6,956 nucleotides of DNA from Pyramidobacter sp. (GCA_016286835.1 JAEEUD010000099.1:1-6956), one strand, 5' to 3'; shown: positions 1-6,166, counted from the stretch's first letter. Notes: generated by a model not told the origin, from the sequence alone. Numbers and translations are program-made.

Positions 1-1759
1 GGCACAAGCCGCAGATCAGTTCGAAGGCGAGATCGTTCGTGAACACTTTATGACGGTTGGCGCGCAGGGCCTCGACCGTCTCCGGCCAGCGTTCTTCGTA
101 GCCTTTCGAGCACCAGAAAGCGGCGGGGATCATCGTCATCGGCGCGGTGATCGAGTCGTAATTGTGGCCGTTGCCGCCGAGAACGTCTTCGGAGTGGTCG
201 GAGAAGTAGAACATGCTGCTGACGGCGAATTTCGACTGCTGCAGAGCCTCGGCGAACCGGCCGAGCACCCAGTCGGTGTAATGCACGCTGCGGTCATAGG
301 TCTCGACGCGCTCGCGAATGACGGGATCGAGTTCATCCACCCACTGCGTCCGGGGCAGGTACGGCCAGTCGGCGGGCGCGTCCTTGATGTAGCGCCAGTG
401 GCTGCCGATCAGATGGAGAAAGATCACGGCGTTCCCGTCCCCGTCGGCCCGATCGAGAGCGCGGACGAGGTGCGGGATCAGTTCTCCGTCCAGATGGAGG
501 ATGCTCGTGAACTGCAGGACGGCGCCGCTGGGAACGGTGGCCTCATCGCGGGTAAAGTACTGTTCGTCAGTGTTCATGGCCAGCTGCGTGGTGACGAAGT
601 TGCCGTAGATGCCGATGCGGTCCTGGCTGCTGTACCAGTACGTTTTTATCCCTGCGGCACGGAGGACTTCCGGCAGCGAAAGCGAATCGACAGCGCGGGT
701 AAGTCCGTCGGCCGCGTCTGTCCGGGCTTCAGGAAGATAATTGTTGAAACGGCTCAGCGCCGTCGTCAGCGCCGGATCGGTGTGGACCATGCAGGAATAG
801 GCGTTATCGAACAGAATGACGGGAGCGGCGCTCATCCATGGGGTGGTCGGACGATCGTAGCCGAAGCAGTTCAGGTGGATGCGGTTCGCCGATTCGCCGA
901 TCACGACGAGGCACACTTCGCCGCTGCCGCTTTTTTTCACATGCAGCCCTGCTGCCTCGCCGCTGCGGTCGCGGCGGGGATTGCTCAGCACCTGGCGAGC
1001 CAGACGGTGGTGAGCGATGCCGTGCTTGATGTCGAAGATCAGCGTGCTGTATCCCTCGGCCTTTGAACGATAGCCGAACGCGATCGCAGCAGCCAGAGTG
1101 AAAAACAGCCAGCCGAGAACGTACTTCCGCCGTCCGCCGCTCGGAATCAGCCGCGCCGCATAGGCCGTGCCCAGCGTCAGAGCGGCTGCCAGCGCCACGA
1201 ATCCGATGCCGAACTGATCGAACAGGAAACTGTACGCTTCCTCCGCGTTCGTTCCCAGCACCGCGGCGATCGCCGTCGTGCTGATGCGGCCGCCGAAACG
1301 CAGGATGTAGGCGATGTAAATGCCGTACTGAAGCGCGCCGCAAAAAACGAACAGCGTCAGCAGCACGCGCAGGAACCTCGCTCCGAACGAGTGTCCCTCG
1401 GGAGCGAGATACGCAGCCAGCGACCAGACGGCGGGAAAAGCCCCGAGGCACAGGTAGTCGTAAACGCCGACCGGCATGCGGCACAGAAACGCCGTCGTCA
1501 GCTCAAGCGCAAGAAACAGCGCGTAAAGGACGGCATAACGTCGACCGAGAAAGAATACGACGGTCATCAGGAACCAGGAACAGACCAGTTCGAGCCCCAG
1601 ATGCGGCGCCAGGACCGGCCACGGCGTCGCGAACGTGTCCAGCTTGTCCGCGATCCACCCGCAGAAAATCGCCAGACGGTACAGCAGAAAGACCGCCGTG
1701 CCGGAAAGGATGCCGCGAATGAGACGGGATTTAACGTCGGAAAAAGCAGAAGAAATCAT
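1..1759 (-). CDS. Phosphoethanolamine transferase of the EptA/CptA/MCR type (alkaline phosphatase superfamily), 3' end cut by the window
   Basis: Inner-membrane enzyme expected to move phosphoethanolamine from phosphatidylethanolamine onto lipid A or LPS core at the periplasmic face. The frame is open for 586 codons from ATG 1759 and runs off the left edge, so the last few dozen residues are probably missing. Hydrophobic segments lie near residues 17-34, 55-72, 76-93, 103-119, 130-153, 183-204 and 213-230, then comes a soluble sulfatase-fold domain. The family's catalytic set can all be placed: Glu289 in VVIGES, the likely acceptor Thr327 in HTDPAL 38 residues later, His449 and His454 in LHLIGSH, Asp521-His522 in FSDHSED, and His532 in GNGHNY. 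The spacing matches MCR-1/EptA (Glu246, Thr285, His390, His395, Asp465, His466, His478). HTDPAL resembles the CptA branch more than the EptA GTST motif. Start choice rests on AAGGAG seven bases upstream. It sits one base after the symporter and is probably co-transcribed. Family is secure; the exact acceptor (lipid A or core) is not. Confidence 0.93.
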   Translation of the reverse strand, partial: MISSAFSDVKSRLIRGILSGTAVFLLYRLAIFCGWIADKLDTFATPWPVLAPHLGLELVCSWFLMTVVFFLGRRYAVLYALFLALELTTAFLCRMPVGVYDYLCLGAFPAVWSLAAYLAPEGHSFGARFLRVLLTLFVFCGALQYGIYIAYILRFGGRISTTAIAAVLGTNAEEAYSFLFDQFGIGFVALAAALTLGTAYAARLIPSGGRRKYVLGWLFFTLAAAIAFGYRSKAEGYSTLIFDIKHGIAHHRLARQVLSNPRRDRSGEAAGLHVKKSGSGEVCLVVIGESANRIHLNCFGYDRPTTPWMSAAPVILFDNAYSCMVHTDPALTTALSRFNNYLPEARTDAADGLTRAVDSLSLPEVLRAAGIKTYWYSSQDRIGIYGNFVTTQLAMNTDEQYFTRDEATVPSGAVLQFTSILHLDGELIPHLVRALDRADGDGNAVIFLHLIGSHWRYIKDAPADWPYLPRTQWVDELDPVIRERVETYDRSVHYTDWVLGRFAEALQQSKFAVSSMFYFSDHSEDVLGGNGHNYDSITAPMTMIPAAFWCSKGYEERWPETVEALRANRHKVFTNDLAFELICGLC

Positions 1760-1760
1760 C

Positions 1761-3287
1761 TTATTTCTCCTTTGCGCTGTGTGCGGGAGAGGAAAGCGCG
1801 ATCCCCACGCCGCACACAACGATCGCCGCGGCCATGCCGGCTAAAAGCGGATCGACGGGTAGACGCAGGAATCGGACGGCAGCCATCGTTAGCGGGGCGA
1901 TCAGCATCGAGGCAACGGCAAAGCCGCTCCTCAGCCGCCCGGGGGCGAACAGTGCGGCTGCCATCGGCATGAAGACCACGCCGGCGCGCAGGCCCATCGA
2001 GAGAAAACCGAGATCGTTGAGCAGCGCGCCCGGCATCGTCAGGGCGACTGCGGCCGAAGCTCCGAGCACCGCCACGATCGTCAGCCGTGAGACGGCCAGC
2101 TCGGCCCTGCCGCCCGACATGCCGCAGAAGCGTCCGAACACGTCCTTGACGAGGATCGCCGAGATGCCCAGCGTCAGCCCAGCGCCGCCGCAGATCACCG
2201 TGATCAGCAGCGTTCCCAGAACAACTCCGGCGCACACGGGCGGCATGTGCGAGAGCGCGAAGGCCGGAAGCACGTGCACCGTGCTTTCCAGCACCGGCTG
2301 CGTCACGGCCTGTCCTGCCGCAGCCAGCGCCGCCGCTTCGGCCGCCGTGACGCAGTGCGCGCGCATCGACAGGCCGATCAAGATCCCTGCCGCGCCCAGC
2401 GGCGGACAGAGAAGCGCGCCCAGCAGCACACCGCGCCGGGCTGCACGGTCGCTACTGGCGCTCCACACCGCCTGCGCGTACGTCTGCGTGGAGAGCACGC
2501 CGAGGATCAGCGACAGGCACGAACCTAGGTCCTTGCCGACGCCCCGCGCTAGCAGCGTGAAGAATCTGGCCGCGAGAGAAGTTTCGCCGTCGATGTTCGA
2601 GAGACCGGCGGCAGCCGTCTGGATCATGCCCAGCGGCGTGCCTGCCAGCTGCACTCGAAGCGCCGCCGCCAGACCCGAGAGCCCCCCTTCACCGGTCAGG
2701 ACAATGAGCAGCGAGCCGATAAAGGCAAGGTAAAGCAGACCGACCTTGACCATGCCTCCCATGCCGGCGCCCCACGCGCCGCCGAAGACGATATAGGCGC
2801 ACATGACCGCCACAGTCAGCGCGGCAGCGGCAAACGGCGAAAGGCCGGGAAAGATGATCGTGAACAGGCCGATGCACGAGATCACCTGCACGAGAACGGT
2901 GATGAACACGCCCAGCGCGCTGAGGATCGAACTCAGGCTCTCCGCGCCTGTGCCGTACTCACGGCGCAGGATCTGCGGCTCGGTCACGCAGCCGCTGCGG
3001 CGCAGCGGACCGACGAAGCCGAGCGCCAGAAACAGGCAGCCCAGTCCCGAGCCGAGCGTGAACCACCACGCCGACAGGCCGAAATGGAACGCCAACTGTG
3101 CCGTGCCGATCGTCGACTGGCCGCCGACGAGGCTGCCGAGGATCGCGCCGCAGACCAGTCCCGGACCGGCCTTGCCGCTGCCGGTGAGAAAGTCGTTTCC
3201 GTTTTTGACCTTTTTGCCCGAATACACGCCGACGCACGAGATCAGCGTCAGCACGGCGATGATCCCCGCGATCGTCATATTTGTCAT
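1761..3287 (-). CDS. Sodium:solute symporter family (SSS/SLC5) permease
   Basis: Predicted inner-membrane transporter that would use a sodium (or proton) gradient to import an organic solute; the substrate cannot be told. With the chosen start it has 508 residues, within the family's usual 450-600, and is hydrophobic throughout with a typical 12-13 helix pattern. Family signs are the first helix followed by a short basic loop and NDFLTGSGK (31-39), the Gly-rich second helix GAILGSLVGGQSTIG (47-61), TEPQILRREYG (102-112), and the cytoplasmic segment TQTYAQAVWSASSDRAARRG (267-286), equivalent to the QRYxAAKxxxxARRG region. In helix 9 the usual Ser-Thr-Ala-Asp-Ser type sodium-site motif is replaced by GGAGLTLGISAILVKDVF (367-384), so coupling-ion use may differ. 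The frame extends upstream to a TTG at 3320, but no ribosome site precedes it. AAAGGA at 3303-3298 favours ATG 3287, with ATG 3293 as the alternative. First gene of a two-gene unit with the transferase. Confidence 0.9.
   Translation of the reverse strand: MTNMTIAGIIAVLTLISCVGVYSGKKVKNGNDFLTGSGKAGPGLVCGAILGSLVGGQSTIGTAQLAFHFGLSAWWFTLGSGLGCLFLALGFVGPLRRSGCVTEPQILRREYGTGAESLSSILSALGVFITVLVQVISCIGLFTIIFPGLSPFAAAALTVAVMCAYIVFGGAWGAGMGGMVKVGLLYLAFIGSLLIVLTGEGGLSGLAAALRVQLAGTPLGMIQTAAAGLSNIDGETSLAARFFTLLARGVGKDLGSCLSLILGVLSTQTYAQAVWSASSDRAARRGVLLGALLCPPLGAAGILIGLSMRAHCVTAAEAAALAAAGQAVTQPVLESTVHVLPAFALSHMPPVCAGVVLGTLLITVICGGAGLTLGISAILVKDVFGRFCGMSGGRAELAVSRLTIVAVLGASAAVALTMPGALLNDLGFLSMGLRAGVVFMPMAAALFAPGRLRSGFAVASMLIAPLTMAAVRFLRLPVDPLLAGMAAAIVVCGVGIALSSPAHSAKEK
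1767..1773 (-). promoter_or_regulatory. Ribosome binding site of the transferase gene, embedded in the end of the symporter gene
   Basis: The minus strand reads AAAGGAG, then seven bases, then ATG at 1759. The Shine-Dalgarno bases are the Lys-Glu codons just before the symporter stop (TAA at 1763-1761), and only one base separates that stop from the ATG. This arrangement decides the transferase start and suggests translational coupling between the two genes. Confidence 0.85.
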
Positions 3288-3297
3288 GCCCATCATG

Positions 3298-3303
3298 TCC
3301 TTT
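3298..3303 (-). promoter_or_regulatory. Ribosome binding site deciding the symporter start
   Basis: AAAGGA on the minus strand lies 10 bases before ATG 3287, 4 bases before ATG 3293 and 1 base before ATG 3296. When aligned to the full AAGGAGGU anti-16S pairing, 3287 has the best spacing. It lies inside the open frame that begins with TTG 3320, which argues against that longer start. Confidence 0.6.
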
Positions 3304-3341
3304 CCGAAAAAGCACGCCAAGACAGCTTGTGAATGAGTATG

Positions 3342-3370
3342 ATTATATCGGCCCCGCGCCTGGGCTTCAA
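3342..3370 (-). promoter_or_regulatory. Sigma-70-type promoter of the symporter-transferase unit
   Basis: The minus strand shows TTGAAG (3370-3365), a 17-base spacer, then a consensus TATAAT (3347-3342). Transcription would start near 3335, giving a leader of about 48 bases to ATG 3287. This start point also places the TTG at 3320 within the leader. Confidence 0.75.
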
Positions 3371-3400
3371 GAGATAAAATCCAGGCGCTTTGCAGGCAAA

Positions 3401-3459
3401 AAACTTTTCGCGCGGTGCAAAAAGTTTCACGGAGAACAAAGAGATGTTATACGTGAAAC
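3401..3459. repeat. Two overlapping inverted repeats upstream of the symporter promoter
   Basis: The first repeat is AAACTTTT (3401-3408) facing AAAAGTTT (3420-3427), with an 11-base spacer. The second is GTTTCACG (3424-3431) facing CGTGAAAC (3452-3459), with a 20-base spacer, and it shares bases 3424-3427 with the first. Both are perfect over 8 bases. They lie between the rubrerythrin terminator and the symporter -35 box, roughly 65 to 125 bases before the predicted start of transcription, where an activator or repressor could bind. Function is not shown; the first arm pair is AT-rich and could be chance. Confidence 0.4.
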
Positions 3460-3470
3460 AGATCGTCGTT

Positions 3471-3509
3471 AAAAAAGAACTCCGGCTTCCCTGGCGGGGG
3501 AAGCCGGAG
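3471..3509 (-). terminator. Rho-independent terminator of the rubrerythrin gene
   Basis: CTCCGGCTTCCC (3480-3491) and GGGAAGCCGGAG (3498-3509) form a perfect 12-bp stem with a 6-base loop. On the minus strand it is followed at once by TTCTTTTTT (3479-3471). It begins 40 bases after the rubrerythrin stop. The other strand has no T-run after the stem, so it works in one direction only. It insulates the symporter promoter from rubrerythrin transcription. Confidence 0.95.
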
Positions 3510-3548
3510 CCTTTCAGAAAGGAGCGGAGCAGAAAAAACTTTGCAGAC

Positions 3549-4106
3549 TTAGTAGTTCTTGCCCTCGACGAAGCTCGTTCTGATGAAGAAGTGAGCCTGG
3601 GGATGGGCGCAGACGGGGCACATCTCGGGGGCTTTCTTGCCGACGACGATGTGGCCGCAGTTGTTGCACTGCCGGATCATGTCGCCGTCGCGCGAGAAGA
3701 CAACGCCGTCCTTGACGTTCTTGAGCAGGGCCAGGTAGCGCTCCTCGTGCTCCTTCTCGATGGCGCCGACCATCTCAAAGAGCTTGGCGATGCGGGTGAA
3801 GCCTTCCTTCTTCGCCGTCTCGGCGAAGCCCTTGTACATGTCGGTCCACTCGAAGTTTTCGCCGGCCGCCGCCGCTTCAAGGTTCTCGGTCGTCGTGGGG
3901 ACGTCGCCGCCGCAGAGCAGCTTGAACCAGATCTTGGCGTGCTCCTTCTCGTTGTTGGCGGTCTCTTCAAAGATATTGGCGATCTGCACGAAGCCTTCCT
4001 TCTTGGCCTTGGCGGCGAAGTAGGTGTACTTGTTGCGGGCCTGCGATTCGCCGGCGAACGCGGTCTGAAGGTTCTTCTCAGTCTGAGTGCCCTTGATGTT
4101 TTCCAT
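3549..4106 (-). CDS. rbr: Rubrerythrin
   Basis: Cytoplasmic non-heme di-iron peroxidase of anaerobes that reduces hydrogen peroxide to water using electrons from rubredoxin or another NAD(P)H-linked donor. The protein has 185 residues, close to the 191 of the Desulfovibrio vulgaris enzyme, to which it looks closely similar. The four-helix ferritin-like domain (about 1-130) holds all expected di-iron ligands: Glu20 in GESQAR, Glu53 and His56 in EKEH, Glu83 and Glu86 in GENFEW, Glu117 and His120 in EKEH. The C-terminal rubredoxin-like domain binds one iron through Cys147, Cys150, Cys163 and Cys166 (CNNC and CPVC). The start is fixed by AAAGGAGG at 4124-4117, ten bases before the ATG. It has its own near-consensus promoter and a strong terminator, so it is probably highly expressed as a single gene. 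I saw no clear PerR-type palindrome upstream. Confidence 0.98.
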   Translation of the reverse strand: MENIKGTQTEKNLQTAFAGESQARNKYTYFAAKAKKEGFVQIANIFEETANNEKEHAKIWFKLLCGGDVPTTTENLEAAAAGENFEWTDMYKGFAETAKKEGFTRIAKLFEMVGAIEKEHEERYLALLKNVKDGVVFSRDGDMIRQCNNCGHIVVGKKAPEMCPVCAHPQAHFFIRTSFVEGKNY

Positions 4107-4141
4107 GGTAAAAAGTCCTCCTTTGGATGTAAAAAAGTTTG

Positions 4142-4161
4142 AAAGGGGCCCATTCCCCTTT
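4142..4161 (-). promoter_or_regulatory. Hairpin in the rubrerythrin 5' leader
   Basis: AAAGGGG (4142-4148) and CCCCTTT (4155-4161) form a 7-bp stem with a 6-base loop. From the predicted promoter the transcript would start near 4167, so the hairpin sits within the first 30 bases of the mRNA. A 5'-terminal hairpin of this kind can protect an mRNA from decay. A run of six T follows five bases after the stem on the minus strand, so it might also stop read-through from the pseudouridine synthase gene, although the offset T-run is poor for that. One arm (CCTTT) could instead pair with AAAGG of the ribosome site at 4124-4117. Confidence 0.45.
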
Positions 4162-4173
4162 TTCTCCGGCGCA

Positions 4174-4203
4174 ATTATCCACGAGCGCCGCCGAGTTTGT
4201 CAA
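4174..4203 (-). promoter_or_regulatory. Strong sigma-70-type promoter of rubrerythrin
   Basis: The minus strand has a perfect TTGACA (4203-4198), an 18-base spacer and GATAAT (4179-4174), one base off the -10 consensus. The expected start is near 4167, giving a leader of about 60 bases. The -35 box lies only 18 bases after the stop codon of the pseudouridine synthase gene. The -10 region overlaps a TTATCCACG on the plus strand (4175-4183), one base off a DnaA box. Confidence 0.8.
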
Positions 4204-4221
4204 GACAAATAGGAAAGCTAT

Positions 4222-4968
4222 TCAAAAGGATTCATCCTCGCCAAGATAGCGCCACTTCCCGAGCGGCAGCGAGCCCAGCCGAACGCGGCCGACGCGCACG
4301 CGTTTGAGGGCTGTCACGTGCAGATCGACGAGCTTGCACATGCGGCGGATCTGGCGTTTTTTGCCCTGGTGCAGCACGAACTGCAGCAGACCTTCGCCGA
4401 TGACGCGCACGCGCGCGGGCAGAAGCGCCTCGCCGTCGAGCGCGAGACCGTGCCTCAGCAGGCGCAGGCCTTCGTCGCTCAGGTGTCCGGCGACGCGCAC
4501 GAGGTATTCCTTCTCCACCTCGCTGTCCTCGCCGATGATGGCGCGCGCGATCCGGCCGTCCTGCGTCAGCGTCAGCAGGCCGGTGGAGTTGATATCGAGC
4601 CGGCCGGCGGGAACGAGGCTGCGCAGATGTGAAGGTGAAAAACGCAGGGGCGAGAGGTCGCCCTTCCAGCGGTTTTCCGGGCGGATCAGCACGCGAGCGG
4701 GTTTGTAGCCGTCCTCCGCCTGTCCGGAGACGTAGCCGAGCGGTTTGTTCAGGATGATCGTGACGCGCCTGTCCTGCGTCGCACGCGCTGCGGCGGCCAA
4801 TTCGATCCGCTCGGACGGGCCGACTTTCTGTCCGAGGACGGCGACGGCACCGTTCACGCGCACAAGCCCGCGCGAGATGTACTCGTCGGCCTCGCGGCGG
4901 GAGCAGAGGCCCAGCTCGGCCATGCGCTTTGAAAGGCGGATCAGACCATTTTCAAAGTCGTTGTTCAC
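4222..4968 (-). CDS. RNA pseudouridine synthase of the RsuA/RluB/RluE/RluF family, RluF-like
   Basis: Converts a specific uridine in rRNA to pseudouridine; resemblance to E. coli RluF suggests 23S rRNA (U2604) as target, which is an inference. The 248-residue protein starts with an S4 RNA-binding domain (about 10-55, with SKRMAELGLCSRREADEYI). The catalytic domain follows: LNKPLGYVSGQ (73-83), the motif GRLDINSTGLL (122-132) with catalytic Asp125, VEKEYLV (151-157) with the conserved Tyr155, QGKKRQIRRMC (201-211) and LPLGKWRYL (234-242). The stretch between KPLG and GRLD is about 15 residues longer than in E. coli RluF, and the basic C-terminal tail of that protein is absent. The start is GTG 4968: an in-frame TAA lies two codons upstream, and the next ATG (codon 17) would cut into the S4 domain. 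The ribosome site before it is weak. It lies 44 bases after the GNAT/DJ-1 gene and is probably co-transcribed with it. No terminator follows directly. Confidence 0.92.
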   Translation of the reverse strand: MNNDFENGLIRLSKRMAELGLCSRREADEYISRGLVRVNGAVAVLGQKVGPSERIELAAAARATQDRRVTIILNKPLGYVSGQAEDGYKPARVLIRPENRWKGDLSPLRFSPSHLRSLVPAGRLDINSTGLLTLTQDGRIARAIIGEDSEVEKEYLVRVAGHLSDEGLRLLRHGLALDGEALLPARVRVIGEGLLQFVLHQGKKRQIRRMCKLVDLHVTALKRVRVGRVRLGSLPLGKWRYLGEDESF

Positions 4969-4971
4969 AAG

Positions 4972-5005
4972 TTATACACCGTCCCGTCTGTGGATAAGTG
5001 GATAA
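4972..5005. promoter_or_regulatory. Cluster of three DnaA-box-like 9-mers between two genes
   Basis: TTATACACC (4972-4980, plus strand) differs from the R2-type box TTATACACA only at the last base. TTATCCACA (4997-4989, minus strand) is a perfect DnaA box. TTATCCACT (5005-4997, minus strand) is one base off. The last two form an exact tandem repeat of GTGGATAA on the plus strand (4990-4997 and 4998-5005). A weaker match, TTGTTCACA, lies at 4961-4969. The cluster fills the 44-bp gap upstream of the pseudouridine synthase GTG. The sequences are certain; that DnaA binds them is inference, and no replication gene is nearby. Confidence 0.45.
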
Positions 5006-5012
5006 CTGCCGG

Positions 5013-6104
5013 TCATGCGTTGGCGCCGAACGGATCGCGCCCGGGGTCGTCGTTCCACAGGTATTCGATCGAAGTCGCGATCTCCTGCGCTGCCTCGCGG
5101 CCCAGACGGTCGGCGGCGAAGCCCAGCGCCATGTCGATGCCGGCGGAAACGCCCGACGAGGTATAAAACTTGCCGTCGCGCACCCAGCGGGCATGTCTCT
5201 GCCAGAACACACCCGCGCCGCACGACGCCGCCCAGTCGAAAGCGCGCTTGTTGCTCGTCGCCCTGTGACCGTCGAGTACGCCGCACTTGGCCAGCAGGGC
5301 CGAGCCGGTGCACACGGAAAGGCAGTATACGGAGCGTTCCGCGAACTGCTTCAGCAGCGCCAGAAACGCCGCGTCGTTCACGAGCGTCCGCGTCCCCATG
5401 CCGCCGGGCAGCAGGAGCAGGCCGCTTTTGTCAGCTTCTGATGCGGGAACGGTCTGCACTTCAAGCCCCTGGCAGCTTTTCACCAAACCGCCGGCAGCGG
5501 AAACACAGCTGACCTGAGCGTCCGGCAGGCGGCGGATCACGTCGAGCGAGCCGAACGCGTCGAGCATTTCAAAACCGTCGAACAGCAGCAGATTGACGGG
5601 CAGCGGCCGTCCGGGCAGATCGCTTTTTTCGCGCAAAGTCCCGCGGTACGGACCGTCGCGCACAATGCCGACGGCGCGGTAGCCCTGCGATTCGTACCAG
5701 CGCGCCAGCGGTTCGTTGTCCTCGGCGCTGTCAAGGCGCAGTTTCTCCTTGCCGAGCGACGAGGCCAGAGCGGCCGCATGGCGCAGAAAATCGCGTCCGG
5801 CGTCCTTCAGATCCAGCGCCGAAGCGAGATTGTGCGCGTAGAGCGCCGGGACGCCGTCGTCCCAGTGACGGTCTTCCTCGAACAGACAGGCGGCGGCCAG
5901 CAGCGCGCCGTCCGCTCCGCACAGCGCCCAGAGATCGCCGTCCGCAAGGGCGCGTTCGTAGTATTCGCGCGGAAAGGCCCGCTTGTAGCCGGTGACGTTC
6001 CACTGGCGGATGCCGTGCTCGTCCATCCAGGCGATGCGCTCGTCGATGATCTTCAAGAACTGCTCCAGATCAGCGGCCGCGGCGCGGCGGAAGATTCGCT
6101 CCAT
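5013..6104 (-). CDS. Two-domain fusion: GNAT-type N-acetyltransferase plus DJ-1/PfpI (isonitrile hydratase-like) domain
   Basis: A 363-residue protein in one unbroken frame, predicted cytoplasmic. Residues 1-160 look like a GNAT acyltransferase: an N-terminal helix and strand (RRAAAADLEQFLKIIDE), a central strand pair, and the typical ending SAEDNEPLARWYESQGYRAVG (126-146). The acetyl-CoA loop, normally R/Q-x-x-G-x-G/A, reads KDAGRD (100-105), so cofactor binding may be weak or altered. Residues 168-350 are a DJ-1/PfpI class I glutamine amidotransferase-like domain: LLLFDGFEMLDAFG (171-184), LLLPGGMG (230-237), the nucleophile elbow SVCTGSALLAKCGVLDG (263-279) with Cys265, and SSGVSAGIDMAL (316-327). 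Asp182 and Cys265-Thr266 match the residues important in isonitrile hydratase; the His often found after RAT is Asn here. The real substrate is unknown. ATG 6104 follows AAAGGA at nine bases. It has its own promoter and leads a probable two-gene unit with the pseudouridine synthase. Confidence 0.88.
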   Translation of the reverse strand: MERIFRRAAAADLEQFLKIIDERIAWMDEHGIRQWNVTGYKRAFPREYYERALADGDLWALCGADGALLAAACLFEEDRHWDDGVPALYAHNLASALDLKDAGRDFLRHAAALASSLGKEKLRLDSAEDNEPLARWYESQGYRAVGIVRDGPYRGTLREKSDLPGRPLPVNLLLFDGFEMLDAFGSLDVIRRLPDAQVSCVSAAGGLVKSCQGLEVQTVPASEADKSGLLLLPGGMGTRTLVNDAAFLALLKQFAERSVYCLSVCTGSALLAKCGVLDGHRATSNKRAFDWAASCGAGVFWQRHARWVRDGKFYTSSGVSAGIDMALGFAADRLGREAAQEIATSIEYLWNDDPGRDPFGANA

Positions 6105-6137
6105 TTTTCATCATCCTTTGCTCGGGTTTGTTCTCTT

Positions 6138-6166
6138 ATTATACAGCGTCTTCGGGGAAAAAAGAG
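6138..6166 (-). promoter_or_regulatory. Likely promoter of the GNAT/DJ-1 gene
   Basis: A consensus TATAAT lies at 6143-6138 on the minus strand, about 34 bases before ATG 6104, so the leader would be roughly 25 bases. At a 17-base spacing the -35 position reads CTCTTT, a poor match, and it falls inside the T-run of the flavodoxin terminator. Only the -10 box is convincing. Confidence 0.5.

Noticed and set aside
50..1066. A 338-codon open frame on the plus strand, opposite the transferase gene
   Set aside because: It is the antisense shadow of a protein with a complete catalytic motif set; long opposite-strand frames are common in GC-rich DNA, and the translation has the Arg/Val/Ala/Asp bias of a shadow and no domain.
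1834..2733. A 299-codon open frame on the plus strand, opposite the symporter
   Set aside because: Its Ser/Ala/Pro/Arg-rich low-complexity translation has no motif, and the minus strand codes for a clear membrane transporter here.
3288..3320. N-terminal extension of the symporter to TTG 3320
   Set aside because: No ribosome site precedes the TTG, while AAAGGA lies downstream of it at the right distance for ATG 3287.
3510..3522. Palindrome CCTTTCAGAAAGG just after the rubrerythrin stop region
   Set aside because: The arms leave a single-base loop, so it cannot fold as a hairpin, and it is probably chance beside the strong terminator.
3390..4142. A 250-codon open frame on the plus strand, opposite rubrerythrin
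   Set aside because: It runs across the rubrerythrin terminator and leader and is antisense to a gene whose di-iron and rubredoxin ligands are all intact.
4142..4163. Plus-strand intrinsic terminator (stem followed by TTTTT)
   Set aside because: No gene on the plus strand would use it; the T-run is mostly part of the stem itself.
4966..5000. A separate promoter for the pseudouridine synthase using TATAAC at 4977-4972
   Set aside because: No acceptable -35 element lies 16-18 bases upstream, and transcription would start at the GTG itself; co-transcription with the preceding gene is simpler.
4961..5012. A chromosomal replication origin at the DnaA-box cluster
   Set aside because: The gap is only 44 bases, has no AT-rich unwinding stretch, and there is no dnaA, dnaN or other replication gene nearby.
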